64,000 nt of DNA from Allokutzneria sp. NRRL B-24872 (GTDB lineage Bacteria > Actinomycetota > Actinomycetes > Mycobacteriales > Pseudonocardiaceae). A program made the translations under genes and the position numbers. This document shows positions 9,830 to 18,600 of the stretch, piece after piece (within the stretch, counting starts at the first letter, position 1; each line of letters begins with the position of its first letter). The stretch covers positions 41,725-105,724 of the forward strand of contig NZ_MUMH01000029.1 of assembly GCF_002155965.1 (NCBI RefSeq), given 5' to 3'. The notes beneath the pieces are model-generated. The model was not told where the DNA came from, did not search any database, and was given only the letters and a program-made list of their open reading frames with translations.

Positions 9830-10783
9830 ATGGGCCAACGACTTCCCGCCACCCTCGGTGCACCCACCGCGATAGCGGTGCCCCGCGTCAGCGACCGGTT
9901 GAGCTTCCTCTACCTCGACACCGTGCGAATCACCGCCGACCGCAACGGTGTCTGCGCCAGCGCCGACGCCCCCAGCGGACCCACCCGGGTCCATCTGCCC
10001 ACCGCCGGGATCGCCAGCGTCCTTCTCGGACCCGGCACCAGCATCACCCACGCCGCGATCACCACCCTCACCCGCGACGGCGCAACGGTGGCCTTCACCG
10101 GAGACGGAGGCGTCCGCTGCTACTCGGCGTTCCTGCACGACAGCACCTCCACCACCGTGCTCGACCGGCAAGTCGCCGTCGTCTCCAACGACCAACAACG
10201 ACTGGCCGCAGCCCAACGGCTCTACCAACTGCGCTTCCACGACCCACTGCCCGACGAACTCACCCTGGCCCGCCTACGCGGACTGGAAGGCCAACGCGTC
10301 AAAGCGCACTACCGCGTCATGGCCCAACAACACGGACTGCCGCGCTTCCGCCGCAGCTACGACCCGCACGACTGGCCCAGCCAAGACCCGGTCAACATGG
10401 CGCTGACCGCCGGCAACACCGCCCTCTACGGCATCGTCACCGCCGTCATCCTCAGCCTCGGCGCTTCACCCGCCCTCGGGATACTTCACCACGGCCAACA
10501 ACGCGCCTTCACCTACGACATCGCCGACCTCTACAAAGCCGACGTCGTCATCCCACTCGCCTTCTCCCTACACGCCCACCCCACCCCCGACCGCGAAGTC
10601 CGCCGCCGACTCCGCGACAAACTCCGGCTCCTGCGGCTGATCCCCCGCATCGTCGACGACATCCACCACGTCCTTGGACTATCCACACCAGACACGCCAC
10701 CACGCGGCGACCTCATCGACCTGTGGGACCCCGAAGGCAACGTCGCCAGCGGCCGCAACTACAGCGACACCGTCGACTGGTAA
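9830..10783 (+). CDS. cas1e: CRISPR adaptation integrase Cas1 (type I-E)
   Basis: Cas1 integrates new spacers at the leader end with Cas2. The 317-residue protein aligns with E. coli Cas1 with an offset of about 12. The catalytic triad is therefore E153 (GLEGQRVKAHY), H220 (LGILHHGQQ) and D230/D233 (TYDIADLYK). The start at 9830 is 3 bases after the cas6e stop and the gene ends 4 bases before cas2e. All metal ligands are present, so adaptation should be possible. Confidence 0.97.
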   Translation: MGQRLPATLGAPTAIAVPRVSDRLSFLYLDTVRITADRNGVCASADAPSGPTRVHLPTAGIASVLLGPGTSITHAAITTLTRDGATVAFTGDGGVRCYSAFLHDSTSTTVLDRQVAVVSNDQQRLAAAQRLYQLRFHDPLPDELTLARLRGLEGQRVKAHYRVMAQQHGLPRFRRSYDPHDWPSQDPVNMALTAGNTALYGIVTAVILSLGASPALGILHHGQQRAFTYDIADLYKADVVIPLAFSLHAHPTPDREVRRRLRDKLRLLRLIPRIVDDIHHVLGLSTPDTPPRGDLIDLWDPEGNVASGRNYSDTVDW

Positions 10784-10787
10784 CCCC

Positions 10788-11102
10788 ATGCCCACCCTCT
10801 GCGTCATCGCCACCAACGCCATCGCCGACGGCACACGAGGCGCCCTCACCCGATGGCTCCTCGAACCCCACGCCGGCGTCTACGTCGGCACCCTCACCGC
10901 ACGCGTCAGAGAACAACTCTGGAACGGCGTCCGCGAATCCATCAACAACCAAGGAGGCTGGGCCGTCCTCATCCACACCGCCAACACCGAACAAGGCTTC
11001 GCCCTCCACACCTGCGGCACCGGACGACGAACACCCATCGACCTCGACGGCCTCACCCTCCTCAACTGGGGACACCCACCCAAAAACATCACAAACCCAT
11101 AA
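10788..11102 (+). CDS. cas2e: CRISPR adaptation protein Cas2 (type I-E)
   Basis: This 104-residue protein begins MPTLCVIATNAIADGTRGAL and contains GVYVGTLTARVREQLW, the pattern of Cas2e. It is the central dimer of the Cas1-Cas2 integrase. The ATG at 10788 is 4 bases after cas1. Only 29 bases separate its stop from the first repeat of array 2, so part of the array 2 leader probably lies inside the cas2 coding sequence. Confidence 0.95.
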   Translation: MPTLCVIATNAIADGTRGALTRWLLEPHAGVYVGTLTARVREQLWNGVRESINNQGGWAVLIHTANTEQGFALHTCGTGRRTPIDLDGLTLLNWGHPPKNITNP

Positions 11103-11131
11103 CACCGTCCCAAAAGCCCACGTCAGCAAGG

Positions 11132-12869
11132 GAAGTCCCCGCACCAGCGGGGGTGCGTCCACCGCGTCGACCGCGCGATCCCGCGCTGGTGGGAAGTCCC
11201 CGCACCAGCGGGGGTGCGTCCAGCTTCGCAGTCGGAGTGACCTTCGACCGCGCGAAGTCCCCGCACCAGCGGGGGTGCGTCCTACATCCCGGTCCTGCGC
11301 GACGAGCTCGGACGGAAGTCCCCGCACCAGCGGGGGTGCGTCCGGGTGTAGAGGTCGGTCGGCAAGCTGAAACAGAAGTCCCCGCACCAGCGGGGGTGCG
11401 TCCGATTGGTACCTGTGCGCGGACCCGAGCCGCACGAAGTCCCCGCACCAGCGGGGGTGCGTCCCTTCGCTAGGCCGCCGAGGATGTAGATGTCCGGAAG
11501 TCCCCGCACCAGCGGGGGTGCGTCCGTGCTCACCTCGGGTGCCCACGTGCCGAGTCCGAAGTCCCCGCACCAGCGGGGGTGCGTCGCTCGAGGCGATGGC
11601 CAGGTGGCTGTCGGAGAAGAAGTCCCCGCACCAGCGGGGGTGCGTCCCGCCTGGTGCTGCGCGAGACGCTGGGCTTCTAGAAGTCCCCGCACCAGCGGGG
11701 GTGCGTCCGACATGTTGATTCGGGAAGCGGTCGCCGATCAGAAGTCCCCGCACCAGCGGGGGTGCGTCCCAGTTCGCGTCGGCCATGTTGGTGATCCGGT
11801 CGAAGTCCCCGCACCAGCGGGGGTGCGTCCGGCGCCGCCCCGATCATCCCGATCAGCGGCGGGAAGTCCCCGCACCAGCGGGGGTGCGTCCTCCGCAAGC
11901 AGGCAAAGCGACTTCGTCACCTCGAAGTCCCCGCACCAGCGGGGGTGCGTCGAGCTTCCACCTGACCACCAGCGAGGCCAAGCGGAAGTCCCCGCACCAG
12001 CGGGGGTGCGTCTTGCTCGGGCAGCGTGGCGAGGTCGGCGTTGTGGAAGTCCCCGCACCAGCGGGGGTGCGTCGCTGATCAGCGCCGCGCTTCTGGTCGC
12101 TCTCCTGAAGTCCCCGCACCAGCGGGGGTGCGTCCTCCACCTTCGGCACCGTCACGCTCAACGGGGGGAAGTCCCCGCACCAGCGGGGGTGCGTCCCTGG
12201 TCGCCGATCGTCGCCCTGGCCCTGGCCGGAAGTCCCCGCACCCAGCGGGGGTGCGTCCGTCGTGGAGAACGCCGAGATCATCCGCACCGCGAAGTCCCCG
12301 CACCAGCGGGGGTGCGTCCCCAGACCACTCCACTCCACACCAGAGCACTCCGAAGTCCCCGCACCAGCGGGGGTGCGTCCCGGCGCGCTGACGCGTGGGG
12401 CGCGGGCAGCATGAAGTCCCCGCACCAGCGGGGGTGTGTCCGGGCTTGTTCCCTTCCCGGTTCGGGTGGGAAGGAAGTCCCGCGCCAGCGGGGGGGGTGC
12501 GTCCATCGAGCACTGGACCTACTGGACATACTCCCCGAAGTCCCCGCGCCAGCTGGGGTGTGTCCTTCGAGTTCCAGCTGATCCTGATCGCCCCCGAGAA
12601 GTCCCCGCGCCAGCAGGGGTGCGTTTAGCTCGACCCGTGTCGAGTACGCCTGCTCACCGAAGTCCCCGCGCCAGCGGGGATGCGTCCGCGTTCGGCCTGG
12701 GGTTTTTCGTTGTCGCGTGGAAGTCCCCGTGCCAGCGGGGGTGCGTCCGTCATGGCCACGCCGTGCTCGACAGCAAGACGGAAGTCCCCGCGCCAGCGCG
12801 GGTGCGTCCTTTGGCTTGATCTTCGCTCTGGTGCTCATCGGAAGTCCCCGCACAAGCGGGCGAGGCTCG
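11132..12869 (+). CRISPR. CRISPR array 2, type I-E, 28 repeats plus a degenerate terminal repeat
   Basis: Repeats of about 29 bases recur every 60-62 bases from 11132, with spacers of 31-33 bases. The consensus starts GAAGTCCCCGCACCAGC and ends GGGGGTGCGTCC, so it differs from array 1 in the loop (CAC for CGC) and near the end (TGCG for TGAG). From repeat 23 (12474) onwards the loop reverts to CGCGCC and point changes accumulate. Repeat 19 has an extra C and repeat 23 an expanded G run. The last unit (12841-12869) is truncated and runs into the direct repeat at 12860. Leader and new spacers are on the left, next to cas2e. Long open frames across the array are artefacts of the repeat length. 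Confidence 0.98.
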
Positions 12870-12953
12870 TACAGCATCTACACGAACTCGTACCCGCTGC
12901 GAGCTGCGGCTTTCCGCGACCGTCGGTATTGATCGGCATCGCCGCCGTCAAGG
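12860..12953 (+). repeat. Direct repeat, right copy
   Basis: This block matches 104-197 at about 82 of 94 positions. It begins inside the last decayed CRISPR repeat of array 2 and precedes the frameshifted DUF2637 copy. The left and right copies are in the same orientation and bracket the CRISPR-Cas locus. Confidence 0.7.
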
Positions 12954-13105
12954 TATTGATGCCTCATGATGGCTTCCGCACGGCGCAGGCCCGCCTCCTG
13001 GGCAGGGCTACTTGCAGCCGGTTCCGCGTCTGACCACCGTGTACGCGCCAAGAAGCTGGTCATTGAGGGCAGCTTCTCGATGGACGACGTGGGGAGCGCA
13101 GCGCG

Positions 13106-13844
13106 ATGACTGTCCGCGTGTCCACGCCTGGCTCCGCGACTCGTTTCCATGCGTTGATCGGACGAAGCGTTGGCGAGCTCGTTGCCCGGGTCATGGGCGT
13201 CGTCGTGGGGTTGTCCTTCTTGTTCGGGTTCGGCAACGTGTGGGCTCTGGCTGTACGTCTCGGAGTGACGGCCTGGGTTGCGCCTCTGGTCGCGCCCGCA
13301 GTCGACCTGACTGTCGTTGGCCTGATGGTCGCGATTCATCGGCTCGCGGCGGTAGGGATGGCACCAGAGGTGATCCGTGCAGCGAGGCGCCTGCTCGCGC
13401 TCGCCAGCACCGTGACCCTGGTGCTCAACATCGCCGAACCCGTGATCCTGGCAGTACGGCAAGGCGGCGTTCGACGCTGTGGGACCGCTGCTGTTGATCG
13501 GGTGGGCCGAGGTCGGCCCAGATCTTCTGGGAGCGCTGGAAGTAGTGGAAGAACGCGAGAACGTTGAGCGCAGATGCAACGAAACTGTCGGCACATCGCA
13601 GCCTTCGAGGCAGGCGCCAGCTAACGCTTCGGCTGCAGCTCGTGCACCGCGGCGGTCGACTTCGAAGCTGACCGACACGGAGCTTCTCGACCGGGCGCGC
13701 CGAGAGGACTCGCGTCACCGTGAACTACACCAGCGCCCCATTTCTGCTGCCAACCTTCGGCAGAGGCTTGAGGTGAGCAGCGATACCGCACGCCAACTGA
13801 TTGCTCGCGTTCGCCAGGAAGCAACTATGCATGTGCACAGTTGA
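13106..13844 (+). pseudogene. Frameshifted DUF2637 (SpdA-like) gene, second copy
   Basis: Residues 1-115 (from ATG 13106) match the left copy closely (LSFLFGFGNVWALAVRLG, TAWVAPLVAPAVDLTV). Near 13449 the sequence has lost a net two bases relative to the left copy (ctggcagtac for ttgggccagtac), and the match continues in another frame from 13479 (GPLLLIGWAEVGPDLL) to the HTH-like end (RPISAANLRQRL, ARQLIARVR). The 5' untranslated part is about 130 bases longer than in the left copy. A sequencing error is possible but unlikely given many independent substitutions elsewhere. Confidence 0.8.
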
Positions 13845-13975
13845 CCCTCGCCGCACAGCAATAGGAGTCCCGGACCGTCCCAGGGCCAGAGCCGTGTCGA
13901 GCAGAGCGGCGCCGTCGTCGGTGAGGCCGGTTTGGGAACGGAGCTTGCCGAAGACGCTCTTCGAAGCAACCGTTT

Positions 13976-16900
13976 TCACCAAGAGCGTCGGTCGTCAAGG
14001 AGTTCGTCTTCGTCGGCCTCCGCCTTGATCCACGACGCTACGCCTGAGGCGAGCAGGTGGTAGAACCGGTGCTCGATCGAACCGGGAGGCAGAGTCTTGG
14101 CCAGCTCGGTCGCCTTGTCCCGTTGTTCGAGATCCCTCTTGTTGGGCTGACCGGGAACGCTCACGCGGGAACCGCTGATTATGGCCGAGCGCAGTCCGCT
14201 TCCGATGGCGCGAGCACAGTCTTCGCCGAGCGCCTCGGCCGCTTGCAGTGCCTTTATGACGAAGTTCGAGTGAGTCCACACCAGATCATTTGGAGCACCT
14301 CTGAGTACGGTGCCGACCGCGAGGATCCTTTCCCTGCTGCCGGATGCGACCAATTCGGCCAATAGTTGCAGAACTGACTCGTTGTACTGCACAGCGATCG
14401 CTGTGAAGAGTCGTGCACCTACGTGAGCACGCCTGCTTCCCCAAGGGCTATGCGAGATCCACTCCACGACCCGGCGCAACAGCCGTTCGAAATCCTGGCT
14501 GCTCTGCAAGCGCAACGGCTCATGCCACTGATACGGAATAGGTTGGTACTCCACCGCGCTCGGGTCGTCCTCATAGGTCTCGACACGACGCATAAGCAGG
14601 TCCAGAATCTCTTCAGGTCGGACTGCTGATATCTCAGCCAGAAGGCAGTGAATGTGGTAGTCGTCGATGGACCTGCAAGCGTGGAGCTGTTCGAGAAAGT
14701 CTGCAATCTGTGCGTCGTCGAACGTCTTCCACGACATGCTTCCAGGCGCCGTGAGAAGCGCGGCTACCTCCGAGGCGAGCTCCGTAGAGTCCCCGAATCG
14801 CACACTGGTGATCAGCTGCGTCGCCAACGCTCTGTTCACATCACCCAGCAGTCGGGATGCATGCACGACGCCCCTACGCACGTACGGATCGGCATGGACG
14901 CTCAGGTCGCACAGCAATTCGACTTCGCCGTCGAGCAGCGTTGCTCGGTTTCCACGAGCCACACCAAAGGCGTGCGCTACCGCCCTAGCGTTGTCGATGC
15001 TTGGCGTGTTGAAGAGCGCCCGGGCGAGTGACATCGCTTCTACTGTGAGCAACTCGGTCAGGGTGCTGAGCGCTGCGGGAACAAGTTGACGCAGCATGGC
15101 CAGGGATGTTGACTCAGCACTGTTCGAATTGATACTGTCAGAAATCACACGCCGCGCCAGCGCAACACCAATTTCGGCATCGCAACGCATCAGCGCCTCC
15201 ACAAACTGGTGCGGATTTGCCGCTGTCGTGCCGAACGCGTAGCTGTCGCGGCTCAGGCAGTCGGCAAGACGATTAACCACCTCCTCCGGTGCCCATCGCT
15301 CGCAGACAGCCGCCGCGACCTCCGCGGAATGCTCCTTCTGTCGGCGGCAGCGGGTGGCGTAGTCATCTGTTTCGCGAACGGACGGTCCCCACCCGTCATG
15401 CAGGACATGTGCAAGTTGGTGTTCGAGCTGCTGCGGCAGCTTCGCCCGCGCTGTTCTCGCCGCTGACGCGGTCGCTCCAGGCGCGTAGTCAGCGTGCCAC
15501 TGCACGACCTTGCGAATCGCGACTGCAACAACGGGGTCGAGTCCGGGATACACGGCCAAGTCGGCAAATCTGTTGAGGATCTTAACGAACTCCGGGGACC
15601 AGCGGTCGTTGTCCTCATCCCTGTTTGCACCCCGAAACGCTCCCCTTGGGTATCGCAGCGCGGCCTGAAGTGCATTGACTGCCCGCACGGCGTGACGAAC
15701 ATCGTCGGCGTCTGCAGCGGCGAAAACCAAATCGACAACACGGTCACGGAAGGAACGCACCGCGGAGAGGCTGACAGGGTGGGTACTCAGGGTCATGGAG
15801 AGCCCGTCAAAGCGTTTGTGCTCGACTTCGGTGGCCAGTATAGGCTCCAACACCGCGAACGGCGAATGCGGGTGTGTGACCACGGTGTCGTCGCGGAGCC
15901 AGCGCTGAACTATCGAGATCATGCCGCCCTGGAACTCCGTTGTCTTGCCGACGTCATACGTGGAGAGCTCGGCAAGTAGACGCATCGGATGATCTGGGTC
16001 CTGGCCGACCGGGCGCACGTCGTGGCGAGCCAGGTCCCACAAGAGATCAGCTGACTCGACGAGACAATTCAAGCTCAACGCCGCGCGATAGAGGATAGTC
16101 GGCAGCACGCGAGCTACATTGTCGTCATCACTCGTGAAGCACACAGACTCGCCGGGCACCGCCGATTTGCTGAGAGCGAGGCGAACCAAGGCGATCGCAT
16201 GCCTCGGCTGGAAGGCAGCGGCGGCGCGGACCGCCTGCAAGATCCGATACCGCGAAGAGGTTGAGGCAGCTTCGTACTCCGCCGTAAGGGCGTTCCACAG
16301 GACGTCGACCGCAAGACCTGTGCCATTGCGTGCCTTGCGCGGGCGCCAGTCCACTCGACCCGCGTTGACCACTGCGTGCGCGAGCGCGTCTCCGGAAGTC
16401 GCGCCGCAGACCCGCTCCAAGTACCCCGTTGAGATGCCAGAAGGTGTGTCAACCGCGGCGTCGGCGAGGATCACGTCACCGAGCAGGTCGGGAACGATCC
16501 TGAGTGAGTTGCCTCGACGGAGCAACACCCCCGCGTCCTGCAAGGAGTGCAGATGCGGCAACAGCTGATCAAACGGCCGTCCTGTCAGCGCAAGCATGGC
16601 GGTTTGGAAGACGGATTCGTCCAGACGAAGCGGCTGGAGCACGGCCACCGCCTTAAGAATCTCGCGGCGCAGGTCGCCCTCCGAGGTGCCCGGAGTGCCC
16701 GCCACGATGTCCCCAAACAGTGAAAGGATCTCCGCCCGAATGTCGTCACTGGCGTCAAACCGAGCAGGATCAAGGACTCCTCTCGCGATAAGCTGCGCGC
16801 CAACGACGATCAGCAACGGACAGTCGGCCGCCATCTCCGCCAGCCACGTCGCCACGTGCTCCTGGCTGTCGGGCCCCAGAATGGTGCGTGCCAAGCGCTC

Positions 16901-18109
16901 AGCCTCACGTGCTGTCAGATCGGTGAGTTCTTGGACCGACACCTCCGAGGGGTGCACGCCGAGCGGACGCAAGTCGGTGTGAAGTTGTGGCAGACCGTAT
17001 GGTCGAAGCGACAGCAGCACTTTGGCGGTGGGGCGGAATCGCTCGATACCCGCGATGATCGCTGCAGTGTCCTCGCGGTCATGTGCATCATCGACGACCA
17101 CGAGGAGCCCGTCATCGGGCGGAAGTATCTCGAAGTGCTGGGGGGTGACTTCGGCGCCAGTTGCAAGGAAGCGGACCGTCCGCCCCTTCTCGGCACCTAG
17201 ATCCTGCGCGATAGCGCGCAGGAGCCGGCTCTTCCCGATCCCGCCTCGCCCGGCGACGACGGCGATCTTCTCGTTGTGATCCGGGGCAGTGGCAAAGGCT
17301 CGTAGGGCTACCAAGTTAACGTCGCGGCCAACGAGTTCCCATTCGTGCGAGTAGATACTTCCCTGCGCGAACTGCCTGAAGAACTCCTCGGTGGTCAACC
17401 AAGGGCCTGGGACAGGTACTCCTAGGAAAGACTCCCTCCAACCGGGGAAGTAGGTATCCACGAGCCGGAGCGCCGCGTCTCGATCTTGAAGTGACCGCAC
17501 TTGACTGGACAAGTCCACGATGTCCCACAGCGTCCACGCTGAGTGCTTCTCAACCTCTCGCTGCGCCTCGGGGCTGGCTATGCGGGTGAGGAAGATGTAG
17601 CAGTGGTCGAGCTTGATCTCCAGGGCGCCAACTGCCTTCTGAACTTTCTTCGGGCCAAACTGCTTCTCCCGCTTGCACTGAATGCCCGTCGTCTGGCCGT
17701 CAGGATGGTGGACGATTACATCGATCCCACCCTGGGTATGCCCTTGCCCTCCAACGCGATGCACCCGGGCCTGCGGATGCAACGCTGCGGCCAAATCGGC
17801 ACTGAACTGCTCGAAAGTCTCTGGAACAAGCTCGTTGAGCGGGAGCTGTGTGACCAGGGGACGAACCGGTAGGCCCGGCCCGAAAACGTCGACGATTCCC
17901 ACGCCAGAATCTCCCTGGAGGCTTCCCAATGAATCGACATCGAGGCCGAGCAGTTCCGCGAGTCGGCGTAGCATGTCGCTGGAAGGCGTCGACTTCCCCT
18001 GCTCCCACCTGCCTATCGCCTGCCGACTGGCACCTAGACGGCTCGCGAGGACATGCTGGCTCCACCCGAGCCCCGTCCGCGCCCGTTTGACCATCGCACC
18101 GAAGCTCAC
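13976..18109 (-). CDS. XRE-HTH / PD-(D/E)XK nuclease / STAND NTPase fusion, candidate Avs-like defence protein
   Basis: From GTG 18109 (AGGGTGA just upstream) this gives 1377 residues. The domains are: an XRE helix-turn-helix (about 5-60, QHVLASRLGASRQAIGRWEQ); a Mrr-like PD-(D/E)XK region (about 95-180) with GGID (D130) and IQCK (Q144, K146); a STAND P-loop ATPase with Walker A GRGGIGKS (287-294) and Walker B LLVVVDDAHD (335-344); and about 900 residues of helical repeats, the usual sensor part of NLR-like proteins. Nuclease-STAND-repeat is the Avs architecture (known); antiphage function here is inferred. The N-terminal HTH is unusual for Avs and suggests self-regulation. It is divergent from the HNH/P-loop gene at 18601 and lies next to CRISPR-Cas. 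Three CRISPR-like repeats lie in its 5' region. Confidence 0.75.
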   Translation of the reverse strand: MSFGAMVKRARTGLGWSQHVLASRLGASRQAIGRWEQGKSTPSSDMLRRLAELLGLDVDSLGSLQGDSGVGIVDVFGPGLPVRPLVTQLPLNELVPETFEQFSADLAAALHPQARVHRVGGQGHTQGGIDVIVHHPDGQTTGIQCKREKQFGPKKVQKAVGALEIKLDHCYIFLTRIASPEAQREVEKHSAWTLWDIVDLSSQVRSLQDRDAALRLVDTYFPGWRESFLGVPVPGPWLTTEEFFRQFAQGSIYSHEWELVGRDVNLVALRAFATAPDHNEKIAVVAGRGGIGKSRLLRAIAQDLGAEKGRTVRFLATGAEVTPQHFEILPPDDGLLVVVDDAHDREDTAAIIAGIERFRPTAKVLLSLRPYGLPQLHTDLRPLGVHPSEVSVQELTDLTAREAERLARTILGPDSQEHVATWLAEMAADCPLLIVVGAQLIARGVLDPARFDASDDIRAEILSLFGDIVAGTPGTSEGDLRREILKAVAVLQPLRLDESVFQTAMLALTGRPFDQLLPHLHSLQDAGVLLRRGNSLRIVPDLLGDVILADAAVDTPSGISTGYLERVCGATSGDALAHAVVNAGRVDWRPRKARNGTGLAVDVLWNALTAEYEAASTSSRYRILQAVRAAAAFQPRHAIALVRLALSKSAVPGESVCFTSDDDNVARVLPTILYRAALSLNCLVESADLLWDLARHDVRPVGQDPDHPMRLLAELSTYDVGKTTEFQGGMISIVQRWLRDDTVVTHPHSPFAVLEPILATEVEHKRFDGLSMTLSTHPVSLSAVRSFRDRVVDLVFAAADADDVRHAVRAVNALQAALRYPRGAFRGANRDEDNDRWSPEFVKILNRFADLAVYPGLDPVVAVAIRKVVQWHADYAPGATASAARTARAKLPQQLEHQLAHVLHDGWGPSVRETDDYATRCRRQKEHSAEVAAAVCERWAPEEVVNRLADCLSRDSYAFGTTAANPHQFVEALMRCDAEIGVALARRVISDSINSNSAESTSLAMLRQLVPAALSTLTELLTVEAMSLARALFNTPSIDNARAVAHAFGVARGNRATLLDGEVELLCDLSVHADPYVRRGVVHASRLLGDVNRALATQLITSVRFGDSTELASEVAALLTAPGSMSWKTFDDAQIADFLEQLHACRSIDDYHIHCLLAEISAVRPEEILDLLMRRVETYEDDPSAVEYQPIPYQWHEPLRLQSSQDFERLLRRVVEWISHSPWGSRRAHVGARLFTAIAVQYNESVLQLLAELVASGSRERILAVGTVLRGAPNDLVWTHSNFVIKALQAAEALGEDCARAIGSGLRSAIISGSRVSVPGQPNKRDLEQRDKATELAKTLPPGSIEHRFYHLLASGVASWIKAEADEDELLDDRRSW

Positions 18110-18136
18110 TGTCACCCTGAAACTGTAGTAGGTGAC

Positions 18137-18287
18137 GAACAACGTCCACGTGCGCGGAAAGCACGACAGTCCGCCGCACAGGATCAGGTCGCGCGCTGCG
18201 AACAACCTCCGCGTGCGCAGAGAGCACTCCGCGCCGGACGGGGTTCCTACCTCGCCGCCGGACAACCTCCGCGTACGCAGAGACGAC
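18137..18287 (-). CRISPR. Degenerate mini CRISPR-like array, 3 repeats and 2 spacers
   Basis: Three 28-base units at 18137-18164, 18200-18227 and 18260-18287 share the + strand pattern GAACAACCTCCGCGTGCGC then AGAGAGCAC, with spacings of 63 and 60 bases. On the minus strand this reads GTGCTCTCTGCGCACGCGG and ends GAGGTTGTTC, with a CTCTGC/GCGGAG stem. That is the size, period and fold of a type I-E repeat, close to the common actinobacterial form (GTGCTCCCCGCGCACGCGG) and unlike the two main arrays. It lies 28 bases upstream of the STAND gene start, probably in its transcript leader. It may be a decayed array or a regulatory crRNA-like element. Confidence 0.65.
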
Positions 18288-18600
18288 ACTTCCTAGCTGC
18301 ATCTTTGGGAGGAGAGGATACGGGTTTGGGTGTTTGCCTTAATGCTGGGCGAGCCTTGTCGGTGAGGGCCGCTACGTTGCGCGACCATGGTGTCAATCGG
18401 TCACCGGTCGACCACAGCCAGTGACAGCGTGGCTGTGGGCGAGGAGGTGGTGGATCTGCGGTTGTGGAGCAAGGAGCGTGGACTGGATTCAACGCGACGA
18501 CCGAAAGCTGGCTGCGTCTTCGCGCGAGCAGTGATGGGACGCGCCTCCATTCGACAGACTGCAGAGAACATCGAGGCCGATAACCTTCCAGGGGCATGAG
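18288..18600. other. Divergent intergenic region between two candidate defence genes
   Basis: This stretch of about 310 bases separates the minus-strand mini-array/STAND gene from the plus-strand HNH gene and should hold both promoters. An open frame at 18387-18599 could encode 70 residues and stops one base before the ATG at 18601, but it has no ribosome site or recognisable motif. No clear promoter boxes are visible. Confidence 0.4.

Noticed and set aside
9823..11370. 515-residue plus-strand frame over cas1, cas2 and array 2
   Set aside because: It is a shifted-frame shadow of cas1e/cas2e, extremely rich in Arg, Pro and Thr.
1137..12869. Self-targeting spacers
   Set aside because: Reading by eye gave no convincing spacer match to other parts of the window; a BLAST of all spacers would be needed to exclude it.
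10713..12877. Long open frames on both strands across array 2 (for example 11490-12581 and 10713-11786)
   Set aside because: They consist of repeated translations of the CRISPR repeat (SPHQRGCV, THPRWCGDF) and result from the repeat composition and period.
18110..18289. N-terminal extension of the STAND protein
   Set aside because: It would translate the CRISPR-like repeats (SLRTRRL motifs). The XRE domain starts naturally at 18109 with a ribosome site.
18387..18599. 70-residue ORF just before the HNH/P-loop gene
   Set aside because: It has no ribosome site or motif; it may be a leader but is not supported as a gene.
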